NCBI GenBank assembly: GCA_026874595.1
Contig: CM049322.1
Span: 49,515,340 to 49,579,339, forward strand
Direction: 5' to 3'
Origin: Sipunculus nudus
Lineage: Eukaryota; Annelida; Sipuncula; Golfingiida; Sipunculidae
Length of the DNA stretch: 64,000 nt
Part shown: in pieces, positions 35,833 to 49,230 of the stretch
Layout of the letters: every line of letters begins with the position of its first letter
Position numbering within the stretch: position 1 is the first letter of the stretch
Position numbers and translations under genes: made by a program
The notes under the pieces: model-generated
Database searches by the model: none
What the model saw: only the letters and a program-made list of their open reading frames with translations
Told to the model about the DNA's origin: nothing

Positions 35833-36570
35833 CATAACTCAATAATAATATAAACACCGCCGCAGGTTGAGCAGTTGCTGAAGTAGTCGGCGAAGTCGCT
35901 GGGATGGTGTGACGTTCTGCTATAATAATTTCCATATAAATTTGGTAATGTAAATGGTCGGAAAAGTGACAGACTCTCCGTCACTAGAGGCCCCCCTCCA
36001 AAATACAAGCTCTAATGTGGTTATTAATGTTACGTTATTTGACAACAATAATGTGAATGTGCTGCAAAGATATAGAAAAAAAAATATGCAGAAGTCTGCA
36101 AGGAGCTAATAAAATGCCGAGGTGATATTAGCCGCTGTCCACTAACGTCTTGTGAATGTTCTGTAGTTTGGATTATATTTGTACTACATAGAATAATTTC
36201 TATTTTTCACTTTCGATTATTCGTTTGTTCCTTGCATTTATTAATTCAAATGAATATTCATGCATATGCCCTTATATGTATTGTATCAAAAATACACAAA
36301 TCATTTAAACTATCATCAATATTCGATCGCACTGATTCTTGCAAGCACATATACGCATTTTGAAGTATATCTACAAAGAAGGTAATTTACAAGAATTTAA
36401 TACTGTATAGACAACAACCCCCCTAATCTGCATTAATACATTATACGAAAAATAAATGTTTGGATGCAGGTCAGAACTCGTGACATGCGGTTTTGTTGTG
36501 ATTTCGGATTGTGTTTTGCTCTAATGAATATTACATCATGTTAAATCGAAAGGACTGAAGACTGTTAGCC

Positions 36571-37383
36571 ATGGCACGCCTACAAGAAAGGACCTGCTAC
36601 CTCATGTTATCACCTCTTGGAAACATCAAACGTTATTACGGGTTGATAGGAGCTGTGCAACTCTTCATCATATTTTCTATAGTGTTATATAATTACAAAT
36701 ATTGGTTTGACAAAGGAAATGCCCGAAAGAGAGAACAAGAAGAAAGCCCATGTAAACAACTACAAAGGTTTAACGTCAATGAGAGCTCCATTTCAACATA
36801 CCATTACCACTATGACGTGAGATGTGCAGCCTTCTTCACAGTGAACAAAACTGATGGTTTGCAAACAATTCAAAGCAAAGATTTCTACGAGAGAAATAAC
36901 AATTTTGAGGAGATTTTGTTTAACCTGTCAAAAAGCTGCACCGATTTCCACAAATATTTTACCCGATGCAACTTTACTGTAACCGAGACAGAGCTGAGCT
37001 TCCTCATTGCCTTTGATACACTTGTATATCGAGACATAGAACAAGTAATAAGGTTACTTCGGGCCATATATCGACCTCACAACTATTACTGTTTTCATAT
37101 TGATACAAAATCATCAAACATATTCAAGGAAACTTTGCAGAGAATCGCAAAATGTTATTCCAATGTTTTTGTGTCATCACAAGCTGCTGACGTACACTGG
37201 GGTACGTTCTCAGTGTTAGAGGCGGAACTGCACTGTCTAAAGGACCTCTGGAAGTTTAAAAAGTGGAAATATTTCATTAACCTCACTGGACAGGAATTTC
37301 CATTGAAAACCAACTGGGAGCTGGTAGAGATACTAAGGGCATATAATGGATCAAATGACATAGGTGGCACAACACGCAAGTGA
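36571..37383 (+). CDS. GT14 beta-1,6-N-acetylglucosaminyltransferase (GCNT-like), N-terminal two thirds
   Basis: An open frame of 270 codons with ATG in a good context (AGCCATGG). Residues 1-20 are cytosolic, about 22-42 a signal anchor (GLIGAVQLFIIFSIVLYNY), then a stem, then the start of the Branch domain from about residue 140: LRAIYRPHNYYCFHIDTKS, CYSNVFVSS, KWKYFINLTGQEFPLKTNWE. This is the fold of core-2/I-branching enzymes, Golgi type II proteins that add GlcNAc to O-glycans. Known members are about 400-450 aa, so roughly 150 C-terminal residues, including the acceptor-binding part, are missing. The stop overlaps a good splice donor (CGCAA|GTGAGG, phase 2, exon end 37379), so this may be the first coding exon. 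No following exon was found in the next several kilobases; a truncated pseudogene is the alternative. Confidence 0.75.
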   Translation: MARLQERTCYLMLSPLGNIKRYYGLIGAVQLFIIFSIVLYNYKYWFDKGNARKREQEESPCKQLQRFNVNESSISTYHYHYDVRCAAFFTVNKTDGLQTIQSKDFYERNNNFEEILFNLSKSCTDFHKYFTRCNFTVTETELSFLIAFDTLVYRDIEQVIRLLRAIYRPHNYYCFHIDTKSSNIFKETLQRIAKCYSNVFVSSQAADVHWGTFSVLEAELHCLKDLWKFKKWKYFINLTGQEFPLKTNWELVEILRAYNGSNDIGGTTRK

Positions 37384-37845
37384 GGGTATCTAATATGATT
37401 ATTTTTGTTAGGATTATTATTATTATTGCTATTTTTTTTTTCAATTTAAATGACCCAAAATATATGATGAGTACTGTCTATCTAAATCCTAATTACTGTT
37501 AAGAGATGTAAGTGGCGAATACTACCTCTACTTGGATATTTGATTTGTGCACATAAATGCATACAATGGGTTCACGACATGCTTAAATATTCAACTAAAC
37601 AAACATTGTTTACAAAAACTGAATATTTCTGTTTCCAGTAGGTATATGAACTGGATAATTTACCGCTGGCCGTATGGTCCGTGGAAGCGAACATTTCTAC
37701 CAAAGTAGAATCTGTAATGTATTTTGTCTGCATAAAGTAGAAGATTACTCGGCACTCGGCCGTGTTAGTACAATTAGGACCATATAGGTTTGTTCATAAA
37801 CTGTTTAGGAAATGTTTTCAGAAATGAAAGTATGTTATACTTATT

Positions 37846-37848
<3 letters not shown>

Positions 37849-37890
<42 letters not shown>
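37849..37890. repeat. (TA)n microsatellite
   Basis: About 20 TA units. Confidence 0.95.
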
Positions 37891-37893
<3 letters not shown>

Positions 37894-38284
37894 TACCATA
37901 CAGGAGTGAGCAAGATTCAGTGTTTTAGTGTATTCATATGGACCCAGTGGTCATTTGTTTGGCGCGCCTCTCCAAAGAAGTGTAAATTTACCAGTCATTT
38001 ATTTTTTGTTTAGTTTACCCCTGTCTGTTTGTCTTTTTGGCTGTATGTGTGAGTCTCAGCCAGTTTAAAGTACCAGGACTGTTAATCTCTCCGGGGGTGT
38101 GACACTATTTTTCTTACAGATTTTGGGGACAGTAACCGCCTCAATCTTTTATGCTCTCTTATCTAATTTTTAATCTCAGTATGTACATCAGCAGAGTTCA
38201 TTCGGTTTCGGACTACGTGACATGGCCGGTAGCAATCACTTTCTATGATATTTTATTGTATCTTTGTAACGCCCAGGGCCGGTG

Positions 38285-38515
38285 TCTACCGTATTTGCGG
38301 GTCCTTGGTTTGTAATCATTACCCCGAGAAACCGCCTTAGACGAATTCGTTTGTGAGTTATACACGGATGTGGGGCTCAAACTTTCCATTTAGCCTGCAG
38401 AGTGCGAACCCTGGGTGGGGGCCGACCGTGAATATCTCACCTTTCCGGTTAAGATTTGAACTCGCGAACTCCTGGCATCGAGTCCTGTGCTCTACCCATG
38501 AGCCACAGAAGCCGT
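38285..38515 (-). mobile_element. tRNA-derived SINE, minus strand
   Basis: On the minus strand TGGCTCATGGGTAGAGCACA gives an A box and GCGAGTTCAAATC a B box at tRNA-like spacing; a body of about 170 bp follows. Its sequence differs from the SINE at 24711, so a separate family. Confidence 0.6.
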
Positions 38516-38545
38516 TTATCTAGTTGAACTAAGTTCGCATTATAT

Positions 38546-38724
38546 CAAGAGGCATGCTCTTGTTAGTGTCAAAGAAGAGATATTACCCTGTACTGAGCAA
38601 GTGTCAAACAAAAGACGTTATCCTGTTCTGAGCTGGTGTCGAACAAGAGACATTATTCTGTACTAAGCTGGTGTCAACCAAGGGATATCTTGTACTGAGC
38701 TAGTGTCAAACAAGAGATATTAGC
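38546..38724 (+). repeat. Minisatellite, about 45-bp unit, four copies
   Basis: Repeats of the type GTGTCAAACAAGAGATATTA then CCTGTACTGAGCT. Tandem and same orientation. Confidence 0.8.
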
Positions 38725-40739
38725 TAAATAAGTCAAGCTGGACTGTTATATAGCTTAATATATTCGTGCTCGCACTAGCAGTATAGGTAAATATAGAAAT
38801 GGAATAAACTTTTGTTATATATTATCTTTGCTATAAGTCTGAAGAAAAATACTAACACACGAATCCATTTTTGTTTGCCATGTATTTTTCGATATGTCTA
38901 CTATGTGTTAGTGATATGGTTCGGGAGATTTCGGATTTCGGTCTTAAACTATTCGAAGTTTCAGCATTTCATCTGCTTCTCAATCAATGACACATCTTTC
39001 GGCTACTTTTTTTTTGTTTTGTTTGTTCTATGTGTATTTCACACTATGATACACGGAAAATCACGAGATCTCGTATTATTCAGACATATGTCTTTATAAG
39101 GAAAGAATAAATATATAGCTTAGGTTTACAAAATAAGGTGCTTGTGAATGGTCGAAACTAGCACACACTTTAAGAAGGCAGGCCTCCGCCATGTAGTTGG
39201 TCCTTGTTTTAGGATACACCCCGAACCGCGCTGGAGCGTGATGCAGTGAATCAATCATGTCCAGCAGATGTCAGACCCCCTTCCTCCTGTGACACGGCGG
39301 TTTTCTTGTCCACAGGGCTTGTCGTAAATAGCCGTTGTGTGTGTTTAATGTGAATAATTATTTTTATTCTTGATCGTGAAACCAACTGCTTGCTACACTC
39401 TTATCAAAGTGACAGTAATGCGCTTGTTACAGTACGTCTCTGTACCTTCGTGCCATTAGACAAATACGTCTTTAGTTAAAAAAAAGGTTCCCAGAAGAAG
39501 GCGACACCAACCGGGCCCTACTTTAACTCCGACCTTTGAAAACTGCAACGAAACACTAACTCACTGGACACTGCGTGACATTGCTGTAATCAGCATACTT
39601 TTTTGTTCCTTGCTACGAATTATTAAATAACCATAAGGTATGATAATTTATCAACTGGAGTTCTCTGCTTACTGGCTGAATGTCTAACATTAAAAAACCT
39701 CAAATTTAAGGTGCATTTCTTTGAATATAGAGGACCGTCTGAATATATGAAAAGGGAAAATCTCCAGTTTAAATCCATTTTTAAATACTTCTTTTCATGT
39801 ATTTTGGTGGTCAGAAAAAATTGCACGGCGTTCCAAATTATCAAGCTACGTGTCCACTTATATACTTGCGCACGCGATGGCTGCGGATGTATGTCTATGT
39901 ACGGTCAAGGACGCGCATGATGAGCTGTGGATTTGGGCACATTTGAGTTTCCGTAAATACGTTTGTCAGTGGGTTGTCAGCTCTTCAAAATGAGATTAAG
40001 TACGTATACGCGAACATTTTGAAACTACCACTACATGAGCCGGTTGGCTTAACGGCCCTCACGCCTCCCTACACATATAATTTAGATAAGTTCAATAATG
40101 ATCTTAAGCAATATTCTTTGATCCTGTGACATAATATCAATTTATATATTACTTCTTTATATAAGGTGTGTTCGTTGACATTTTATGCTTTATGAATACC
40201 AGCAAGTGGAGGAAAACTAAAAATAACAAAGCACACATTGCACTTGTGGTTTAAGTTATTCCCTGCACTTATATATTACAATGTTATTAATATGGATAAT
40301 AACCTGAATGGGTCACCCTACGAATTTCTGAATAACATTCTAAGAAAAAACTCTTAATAATAGTCATCCTAGAACAGATATAAACATTTAATGATATATT
40401 TAGTTATTATATTCTACACATATATTTTCACTTGTATATTATATAATACTGTCATGTTATGTATATATGTTTGAAATTTCAATTACAATCAAGGCCTTGT
40501 AAATATCAGTATATTCTAAACAAACCACTCTGAATAAAGACATATTCATCGATAAATAAAATATATGTTTAGTCTTTTCAATTTATTTTTGCGGATAGTT
40601 TTAGACGCCTTAGTATCCTCACAAATGAACACGCGCCATAATATTTGAAAGATTAAACATGACGCTCTGTGCTTTTGAAGAAATGAAACGAAAAAAAGGA
40701 GCGAGTATAAACGAAACATCTCTCTCGGGGCAATGGTAC

Positions 40740-40743
<4 letters not shown>

Positions 40744-40791
<48 letters not shown>
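40744..40791. repeat. (TA)n microsatellite
   Basis: About 24 TA units upstream of gene C. Confidence 0.95.
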
Positions 40792-40794
<3 letters not shown>

Positions 40795-41372
40795 TTAGAA
40801 CGTGAACGTTAAGGTGCGGCTGGCAAATGTCCTTTAACTGTTGTAACACTGTGGCGAGAGAACAGGTGCATGGGGTTGGGACTTCAAAGTCAAGAGTTCA
40901 AGCCATTACGTATTGCCAAGTTATCTATCGATCACTTTGCATCATTTATTTTCCAAAAGTCTTCCATCTTTCGAAATTTCCAAAGCGAAAATATGATGTG
41001 ACCCGATATTTAACTCTAAGTATTAGTCAATCGTTTCATTGGCCAGCCAAGGTTCTTAAAAGTGTGATAATAATAATTTATAATAATGTGACTTTAACAG
41101 TATTTCAGAGTTGCATTCTACATGCAAAAAGGAGGAGCGACGCCATGTGTTTTTTTGTAGGAGGCTCCGTTATCTCACTATATGTCGCTTTCAGATAAGA
41201 AATATTTATGATCTCAGCTGTTAACGCCGCCATCATTTATTTTACTGATTAGCTATTAATAACTTACAAAAATCTAAGTTTGTTCTAAATGTTATGTGCA
41301 GGCCATTACACTAACCTAGAACCAGGTCTTCTCGCCATCCGGGCTTTCTCTCGCTTTTCTAGGTCACCAGTT

Positions 41373-41401
41373 CACGTGACCTCGCGTTCTCATTTACGTC
41401 A
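41373..41401 (+). promoter_or_regulatory. Possible promoter elements of gene C (E-box and CRE-like)
   Basis: CACGTG at 41373-41378 and TTACGTCA at 41394-41401 lie about 85-110 bp before the start codon in a locally GC-richer stretch. Placement is plausible for a proximal promoter, but such short motifs occur by chance. Confidence 0.25.
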
Positions 41402-41484
41402 CGTCGGGCGAGGCGACCCATATTGTATACCTTGTGCCGTACCGTATTTTGTCTAAGGCTATTTGAAGAAGAGAAGGCGACAAA

Positions 41485-41532
41485 ATGTATCATATTTTAT
41501 TAGGGTTACTGGTCATAGGCCTAGCCAATGGG
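41485..41532 (+). CDS. Gene C exon 1: signal peptide
   Basis: ATG in the context ACAAAATGT, 16 hydrophobic codons, donor AATGGG|GTGAGT in phase 0; 48 nt. The first intron is about 4.6 kb to exon 2a. Confidence 0.75.
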
Positions 41533-44500
41533 GTGAGTGTCCTTATTTTTATATATTATATATTTTAAGACTATGTATGAAAATTCGGCTGGGCTTGCAC
41601 TTTTTCCCTATGTGATAGCGAAAAAAGAGTTTAAAAACCCCACTTCATTCTAATTTTTTACAGTTACAATAATATTTTAATATGGTATATTCTCTCCTCC
41701 TTGTCCTGTTATTGTTTATAATTCAGCACCTTTTGCAATTTTTTTTTTATTACTCAGATTCAGGGAGATTCGTGTATCGTGACTCCAGTAATGTTAAAAA
41801 ACCTGGTCTAAATTAAAGTTTGTAACAATTTATTTTGCTTGAATGTAAAAAAGACACTAATGGTCATATTACTGCATACGTGCAATCTGATTATCACAGG
41901 AAATGAATTGCGCTGTTTTATTAAGACAAATTATATTTATAATTGATTTTTATACAGAGACATCGTGTGTTTCCCAACCGTAGACTTGTAAAATTTGCCA
42001 AACTGCCTTAATGTTTCGTCTACTGTTATTGAACCTTGGTTTATCCTTCATTTGGCTCGATTAATCGACAAACTCAATTACGCCAGTATTCCTTCATGGT
42101 CAAGAAAACGAGGTCCTACTGCATTTGAATAGTCAAACTGTGACTGAAGCTCCTTGCATATTATAGCGCCACCTATCGGTTATATTAAACGTATGTCAGG
42201 TTTACGGTTTATTTGATTGATATAATATTTCTTAGATTCGGCTTTATAGCCTGAATAAAAGCGATGAGGCTTTGTCTTATTAAAACAAAATAAAATTACA
42301 ATTTCAGGACAAAAACAACAAGATCAGTTTAACAAGCGGAAATACGGACCAATTATATATTATTAGGAAGAAATCTGCTGATCAATGTTATATATCTATT
42401 CTGACGATAAATAACTCTTACTGTGATATACACTGGATCTCTTCAGCTTTACATCTAGAAAGCCTTATTAGCAAAATTAAATGTAATTTGAATTTTATCA
42501 ATAATTTGGCAGTTTGATTTATAATTTAGATAATTCTCTTATACTAATGTTCTAAATATATGTTTTTCTAATGTCATTGTAGTTTGTGTCCGTAGACATT
42601 GCTAGATGTATGTATGCACACACAAAATGAAAACATATTAATGTTCTTTTCATTGTGTATAGAAATTCACAACAGAGCACACAGCAGCTTTGTTGATAGG
42701 TTATCTTTCGTAAAAACTAAATTCTACCTAAAAAAAAAACCTCCCGGCTCCGCTATCCCCTCCCTGTTTCTGTTTTCTGGTACGTTGTAAACGACATTTT
42801 ATATATTTTTTGCTCTTTTCGAAAATAAGACACAAGAGACAGACTAACACATTGTTGTGGTTAAGAAAAAAAGCTTTAAAAGAACATCATTTGAAGTTAT
42901 CATGTCTGTGTAATACTTATAAACAGTTAATACTAAATTTAACGCGCCTGCATTCATATGAACCCAATCAAATGACAAATAAACGGGTTGCGAGTTAGGA
43001 TAAACAAAATGGCGCTGATCACCGGTGGCGAGCCTTGCAGGAAAACGATTGACAATTATTTTAAAGCGATGGCCCATGACTCGGCACGTTGTTTGAGCGT
43101 GGGAGTCAACAGGTTGAAGCTGGTGTCGTGTGCTGGGACCAGTCCGTATGTCCAAAATATTATGGCCCATCAGTGGCGTTGATTTATCTTTCGGGGGGGG
43201 GGGGGTTAGGGGCGTAAGCTAGGGCACTTTTTTAATAATATATACATAAACCACATTCAAAATTATTTATAATCGTCTGTTAATTAAAAGTAATGATGGT
43301 CCATCAAGCAGAAGAGAACAAGAGTCTACCATACTAATTCTTCATGTATTTTATTTCCATGGGAGGCTACATTGACCCCCCATTGACCCCCCCCTCCCCC
43401 CGCCCAATTTGGCTAAAAAGTGGGACATATATAACTGTATCCCCCTATTTGACGCCCCTGCGGCCCTTGGTTTCAATTCAATTTTTTATTATATATTAAA
43501 TATTATAATCATTAATGAGTATACATTTATTATTTTGTTTTCATAACTGTTAACGATAAGACTGATATTTAATTATATCAATTTATAATGTGATTGAAAA
43601 TATTCTTTAAGATTAGACGAGTCTTATATAGGAGTCATCCTCTGATATAGCGTGGCAGTGGTTCAGTATATTTTAACAATACCAATAAGGTATAATGTTT
43701 CGTATATAGTCAAACATAATGATACTTTCTTTATATAAACAAATAAGTAAAATCCCATACCTCAAATGCATTTGAGAATCATATGTTCTATTCCTTATAT
43801 TACCTTAATGTAGTGGAATACATACATAATGTATAACTGACCTATTTCCACGCGCATGCGCACTTCACTTAAAGGTCGTCTGCTGTTCTTGTTCTGTGGT
43901 CCGGCATTGCTTGTATTGTTGAAGGGGCCTATTCCAAAATCCGACGTTTATTAACCAAAGATAACCCATTTAACTGAACCTTTGTTTAAACCGGAAAACA
44001 AAGATCCGACTGCACAGACTTTTCCGTTTGTTTATATCCAAGTGTTTATAACATGTGGGGGGCCAAACACTTTCAACATGGACACCTGGCGGCAAGTCAG
44101 AAGAACCGGAGTTTGGCAAAGCCCGTTTAAACTACCGCACACAACCACCAAACAATCACCTCAGTCTAAATATTTATTTTTTTTTCTGTTTGTCAACCCT
44201 GCTTTGTTACCAAAGAGCTTGTAAATAAACAGGCTCCTACATCCGTTACACAGGTATCATAGGATCCTTTCTATACGGGAACTAAACAGAGTTTATTAAT
44301 ATATATACGCAGAGTGAGACAGAAACCACAGGTAGGTGAATAGCATGCTCTGAAACAGACAAATGCCACCAACTCCCAAGTCTCAATCGTCGCCAATAGA
44401 TGTCGCTAATGGGTTGGATACGTTCTGCAGGACTCCAGGTACAACTAACAGACAATTAGTTTTAGGTGAGGCGAAAGCATGAGTTGATTTAAGCTTAAAA

Positions 44501-47500
44501 GCCGCTTGACAAGGAAATTTCAATTTTACAGCTCGGCTCTGCCAGATGATTTGAAAACCTCACACCGATTTTTAGAAATACAGTTTACCAATGATGATGA
44601 TGATTATTATTATTAGTATTATTATTATTAAAATTGTATCGCAATTTAATGTTTTCAGAAAAGAACAAGGATAACCTAAGGATGTCAATCACTCCCTTAT
44701 AAAAATTAAGACAAAGCTTCGGCTAGAAATTTTGAAAAATTAGGACAAAAGTAGGAATGTAGGAAAGAGAAGGACAAAGGTAGGAAAATATAGGAACACG
44801 AAGGACAAAAGTATGAAAACATAGGAAAAGTAGGACAAAAATAGGTAAAAATTGGGAAAGGTACGATAAAAGATGCAAAACATAGGGAAAAGTAGGGCAA
44901 CAGTAGCTAAATATAGGGAAAATACAGTGGACAGTGGGACAAAAGTAGGAAAATATAAGGGACAGTAGGAAAAAGTAGGATGAAATAGGGGACAGTAGGA
45001 CAAGAGTAGGAAAAGAAAGGGGACAGAAGGACAAAAGTAGGAATATCTAGGGGCAGTAGGACAAAGTGGGAAAATATAAGGGACAGTAGGAAAAAGTAGG
45101 ATGAAATAGGGGACAGTAGGACAAGAGTAGGAAAAGAAAGGGGACAGAAGGACAAAAGTTGGAATATCTAGGGACAGTAGGACAAAGTGGGAAAATATAA
45201 GGGACAGTAGGAAAAAGTAGGATGAAATAGGGGACAGTATGACAAGAGTAGGAAAAGAAAGGGGACAGAAGGGCAAAAGTGGGAATATCTAGTGAAGTAG
45301 GACAAAGTGGAAAAATATAGGGGACAGTAGGAAAATGTAGGATGAAACAGGGGACAGCAGGAAAATATAGTGGACAATAGTACAAAAATAGGGAAATGTA
45401 GGACAAATCAGGACTGAAACCAAGGATTTTACAAAATTATCAACGAGTGTTTTATATGAACGGATGTGAAATAAAAAAAAAGATTTTGATGAAATTGCGC
45501 TTAAACCATTTTTATAAGGTGCCTGGGTTTTACTTGCAGCTTTATAGTCACATGGTGCTTATAATTGCCAATGGTATTTTTCTTATAATAGCACATGGGA
45601 CATTTCACAGTTACTCACAGAACTAAAACACTGGATGTAACAGTGCAAAACAAAAATGTAGGATAAGGGATTTTTCTAGAAACTAAAGGAACTAATGGAA
45701 TGAGATAAAAAAAAGTAGCAAAAAGTGGGAAACGTAAGTTCGATTGACAGCCTGCAAAATAAGGAAGTCTCATCTTTCTTTACACTAACATAACATGCTT
45801 AAACACAACCTGGGATATATGATATAATTTGACTATAGGCCTATAGGCGGAGACAATGACGAGTGTGGTCTTTCAGAGTTATAATTCATTTTTCAACAGA
45901 TTACATGTACAAATGTATTTATCTTATAATTAGTATCAACATATCAGTTTCAACGGTGATGTTTATCCCATCTTAGATGATCTTTTATTCAAACAGGCGA
46001 TATGAAAGGTTTTTTTTTTTAAGAATTGGTGGACCCTATTGTTTAATCGAAATTTAACTTATGATCAGGGAGGGGCCATGTTTTAACTCTGGCCTTATAT
46101 AATTTTAACAGCAACAACAAGGAGACGTCCGTTTGATCAACGGAACCAATCCCTGGAATGGCCTGTTAGAGGTGTATAACGCCGGCTCCTGGCGATTCGT
46201 GTGCGATGATTACTTCGGGACAGCAAATTCAATCGTCGTCTGTCGTCAGCTGGGATATTACCCTCCTAATCCACAGTTTCCACAGTGTTGCCAGGTAGCT
46301 GGTAAGTACCCCACCCGGCACCCTCCTCCTCCATACCATCCTCCAAGCCACTACCACCTTTCACCTTCATTCATGGTCCAATCACGTCAACCCCCCTCCC
46401 CCCCCCCCCCCCCCATCCCTTAACCTGTGGAGCTGCATTCTCATTTCGTTTAACCACTGTCTGCTTTAGCATAGTGCATCCAATGTCAATGGTAAACCCA
46501 AGATACCCCGCTCTAATCAGTCATGTGATTAAATTGAAGTCATATGATAGCCACTAGAATGCGAAACCTAACAAACCCTTCGGAAGCAAGCAGTATTTAA
46601 GCGAAATAAGAATACAGCCTATATCCACTGTATGAGGAGTGGACGTCTCGCGCCACACTTGGGTTATCTTGAGACTGAACAATTTGCCCAATGTCCACCA
46701 GAACCGACATTTTTCACCACACTAGCGACATCTCTTGGCGACGACTAACATTAACTGTTGCGGGTCTTTTAAACCTTTCAAGAATGATCATAGTACTTTT
46801 TTCTCTAACGAAAAAAGTTTAACACATTTCTTGTCTTTCAAGTGACGGTGCCTTGAATTCGTCTTGATTATACAGCAATACTTACGATGCCGTTGCATTT
46901 GAACTGATCACAGCAGGCGACCGTTAGGCGCACAGCGCATGTCCGTGAAAAAGGTCAAGTTAAAACTTACGGCGTAATTTTTTTACCATTTCATTTAACT
47001 TGGATCCGAAAAGGGTTTTAGGTCTCAGCTCATCAAGCAAAAATAAACAGTACATGCACACGCGGACACAAGCGGTTTTCTATGAAAAAGATTTTCATTC
47101 CTTTCTATTCCTTTCTCAATGCCAAATGTCGGGCATGCTCAGAAAACCCTTCTGATTAAACAGAGTATGGAACCATCATCTGACATGGCGATCAAACCGG
47201 AAACTGGTGAATGATTGGACTTAATACCAGTCAATATTCCAAAATGAGATTCGATTGTATTCTTTGCACTAAATAATATGCATCAATCACTTTAGATTAT
47301 ATGTGGTATCCAGGTACATTAACCATTAAAAACAACGATAAAAAATAAACAGATTTCTTCAAATTACAGAACTATCCTTACATTGAAAGTATATTGGTGT
47401 CAGAGAATTATGCAGGTCGTGTTTTTTTTGTGTTTCTTTATTTTTTTTTAATGTTTCTCTATCTCGCGCGCTCTCGCCCTCGCCCCCCCCCCCTTTTTTC

Positions 47501-48055
47501 CACCCTTCGACATTCTACGACAGTCCTTTTTGCAGGTGTCATCTCTATATATCCAATATAAATGGCGCTCATTAGAAACTACCCGCAAATTAGCCAAAAA
47601 GGTTTAGTGTAGCATTTCAAACTATTTAACAGACAACGGGTAGAGTAACAGATTGAATAATTTATAACAGCAACAGCAAGGTGACGTCAGGCTCGTTAAC
47701 GGAAGCAGCGAATGGGAAGGTGTTTTGGAGGTTTATAACGCCGGGTCTTGGCGCTACGTTTGCGATGATCTATTTGGCCGCGAGGAGTCGCGCGTTGTAT
47801 GCCGACAGCTGGGCTACTACCCTCCAAACCCGCTGTCACCGCTATGTTGCCAAATTGCAGGTAAGAAATTTAAATGAGACAAGGTACAAATCAATGACAG
47901 AAAGCTAGGTCATCAAGTAGTATGATTGATCGTCGTTTGGTCGGTCGGTTCTGTGAATGGTTTGTCTTATAGTAACGTTACGCAAAATGGATTTTGATCA
48001 AACTTGTTATGGTGTTATAGTAACACCAAAGGAAGTAGCTATTTTATTATAAACT

Positions 48056-48100
<45 letters not shown>

Positions 48101-49194
48101 ACTGAGAGGTAAGATATCCCGGTCCTTTGTCCGCCTTTGTTCTAGACTGCAGTGTTCCCCTGTGATCTAACCATGGTGCTGGTGAACGGCGACACAAGTT
48201 TCTGATTAACAAAACACAATGTTCGATCAGGATCTTGGCGGAGTTATTTATGCAGTCTCGGACTACTTTTACTACATACTGCATGAAGTATACAGATTGC
48301 CTTTAGCATCCGTAAAATACATTTCACCGTTAACTTTACAATCTAATCTAAGACAAAATTAAGTTCAGTCTCTGGACCCCAGGTATCTTGATGTAAGCAA
48401 GTCCTGACGCCTCTGTAATCTGTGCTGTTACTTTCCCTATCATCTAACATGTCACCCCCAACCTTCCAATCAAAGCCCGTGACTTCGGTCTTATTAGAGG
48501 ACATGACATATATAGGTATATGTTGATCAGTATTTTCATGTTCATGTACCACTTACTGTCGTATTTGCATTTTTATCTGTAGCAAGCAGGGTTGAGTTTA
48601 ATTGTAACTCAGATATTCTTATTAAAATGCCAAGGTTTTAAGATTATTCCAAATGAGATTAGATTTTATCAAATACAAGTCCGGTAGAATTTACTCACAA
48701 ACTCATTTTCCCTTGAACTAGCTTTTGCCACCTGATACTAAGATATGTGTATATTGTTAATAAATTACTAATAATAAATAATTACTTAAGTATTGTTACA
48801 TGCATGTTTCTATATGTAGGTTATTGAATTATTATTCGAAGATGAAACTTAGTGCATTTACATTTGCATTAGAAGACAAATGTTTCCAGTTCTTTATCTA
48901 AAAGCAAATACACAAGATTCTTACTCTTCTACGTTTAAATGCTAAATTCGTATCCGACGTTTTTTTATATATAAAACTGCAAATGTTTTCACATTTCACA
49001 TACAAAGTACATTTCTTCCTTCAATACAACTGTTACCGGTAACGTTATCATTGATAAAATGTTATGATCATATTCATATGTTATTACCATGTGGTGTTCC
49101 AATTTATCGACAAATAGTTAATTAACATTGACAAATGTGCTCTTTTTGAAGTAACATAACGAGGTAAATATTTCAAAATATATATATATATAAT

Positions 49195-49230
<36 letters not shown>

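Larger units (their letters stand above)
37384..41484. other. Intergenic, no gene recognised
   Basis: Contains (TA)n at 37849-37890 and 40744-40791, a SINE-like element at 38285-38515 and a short minisatellite at 38546-38724. I looked for the missing GT14 C-terminal part on the plus strand and did not see it. Confidence 0.5.

Noticed and set aside
38450-38515. Functional tRNA gene on the minus strand
   Set aside because: A and B boxes are present but the cloverleaf arms do not pair convincingly and a long non-tRNA body follows, as in a SINE.
44740-45406. Minus-strand frames up to 178 aa resembling repeated membrane segments
   Set aside because: By-product of the GTAGGACA minisatellite; hydrophobic look comes from TCC/TTT codons in the repeat.
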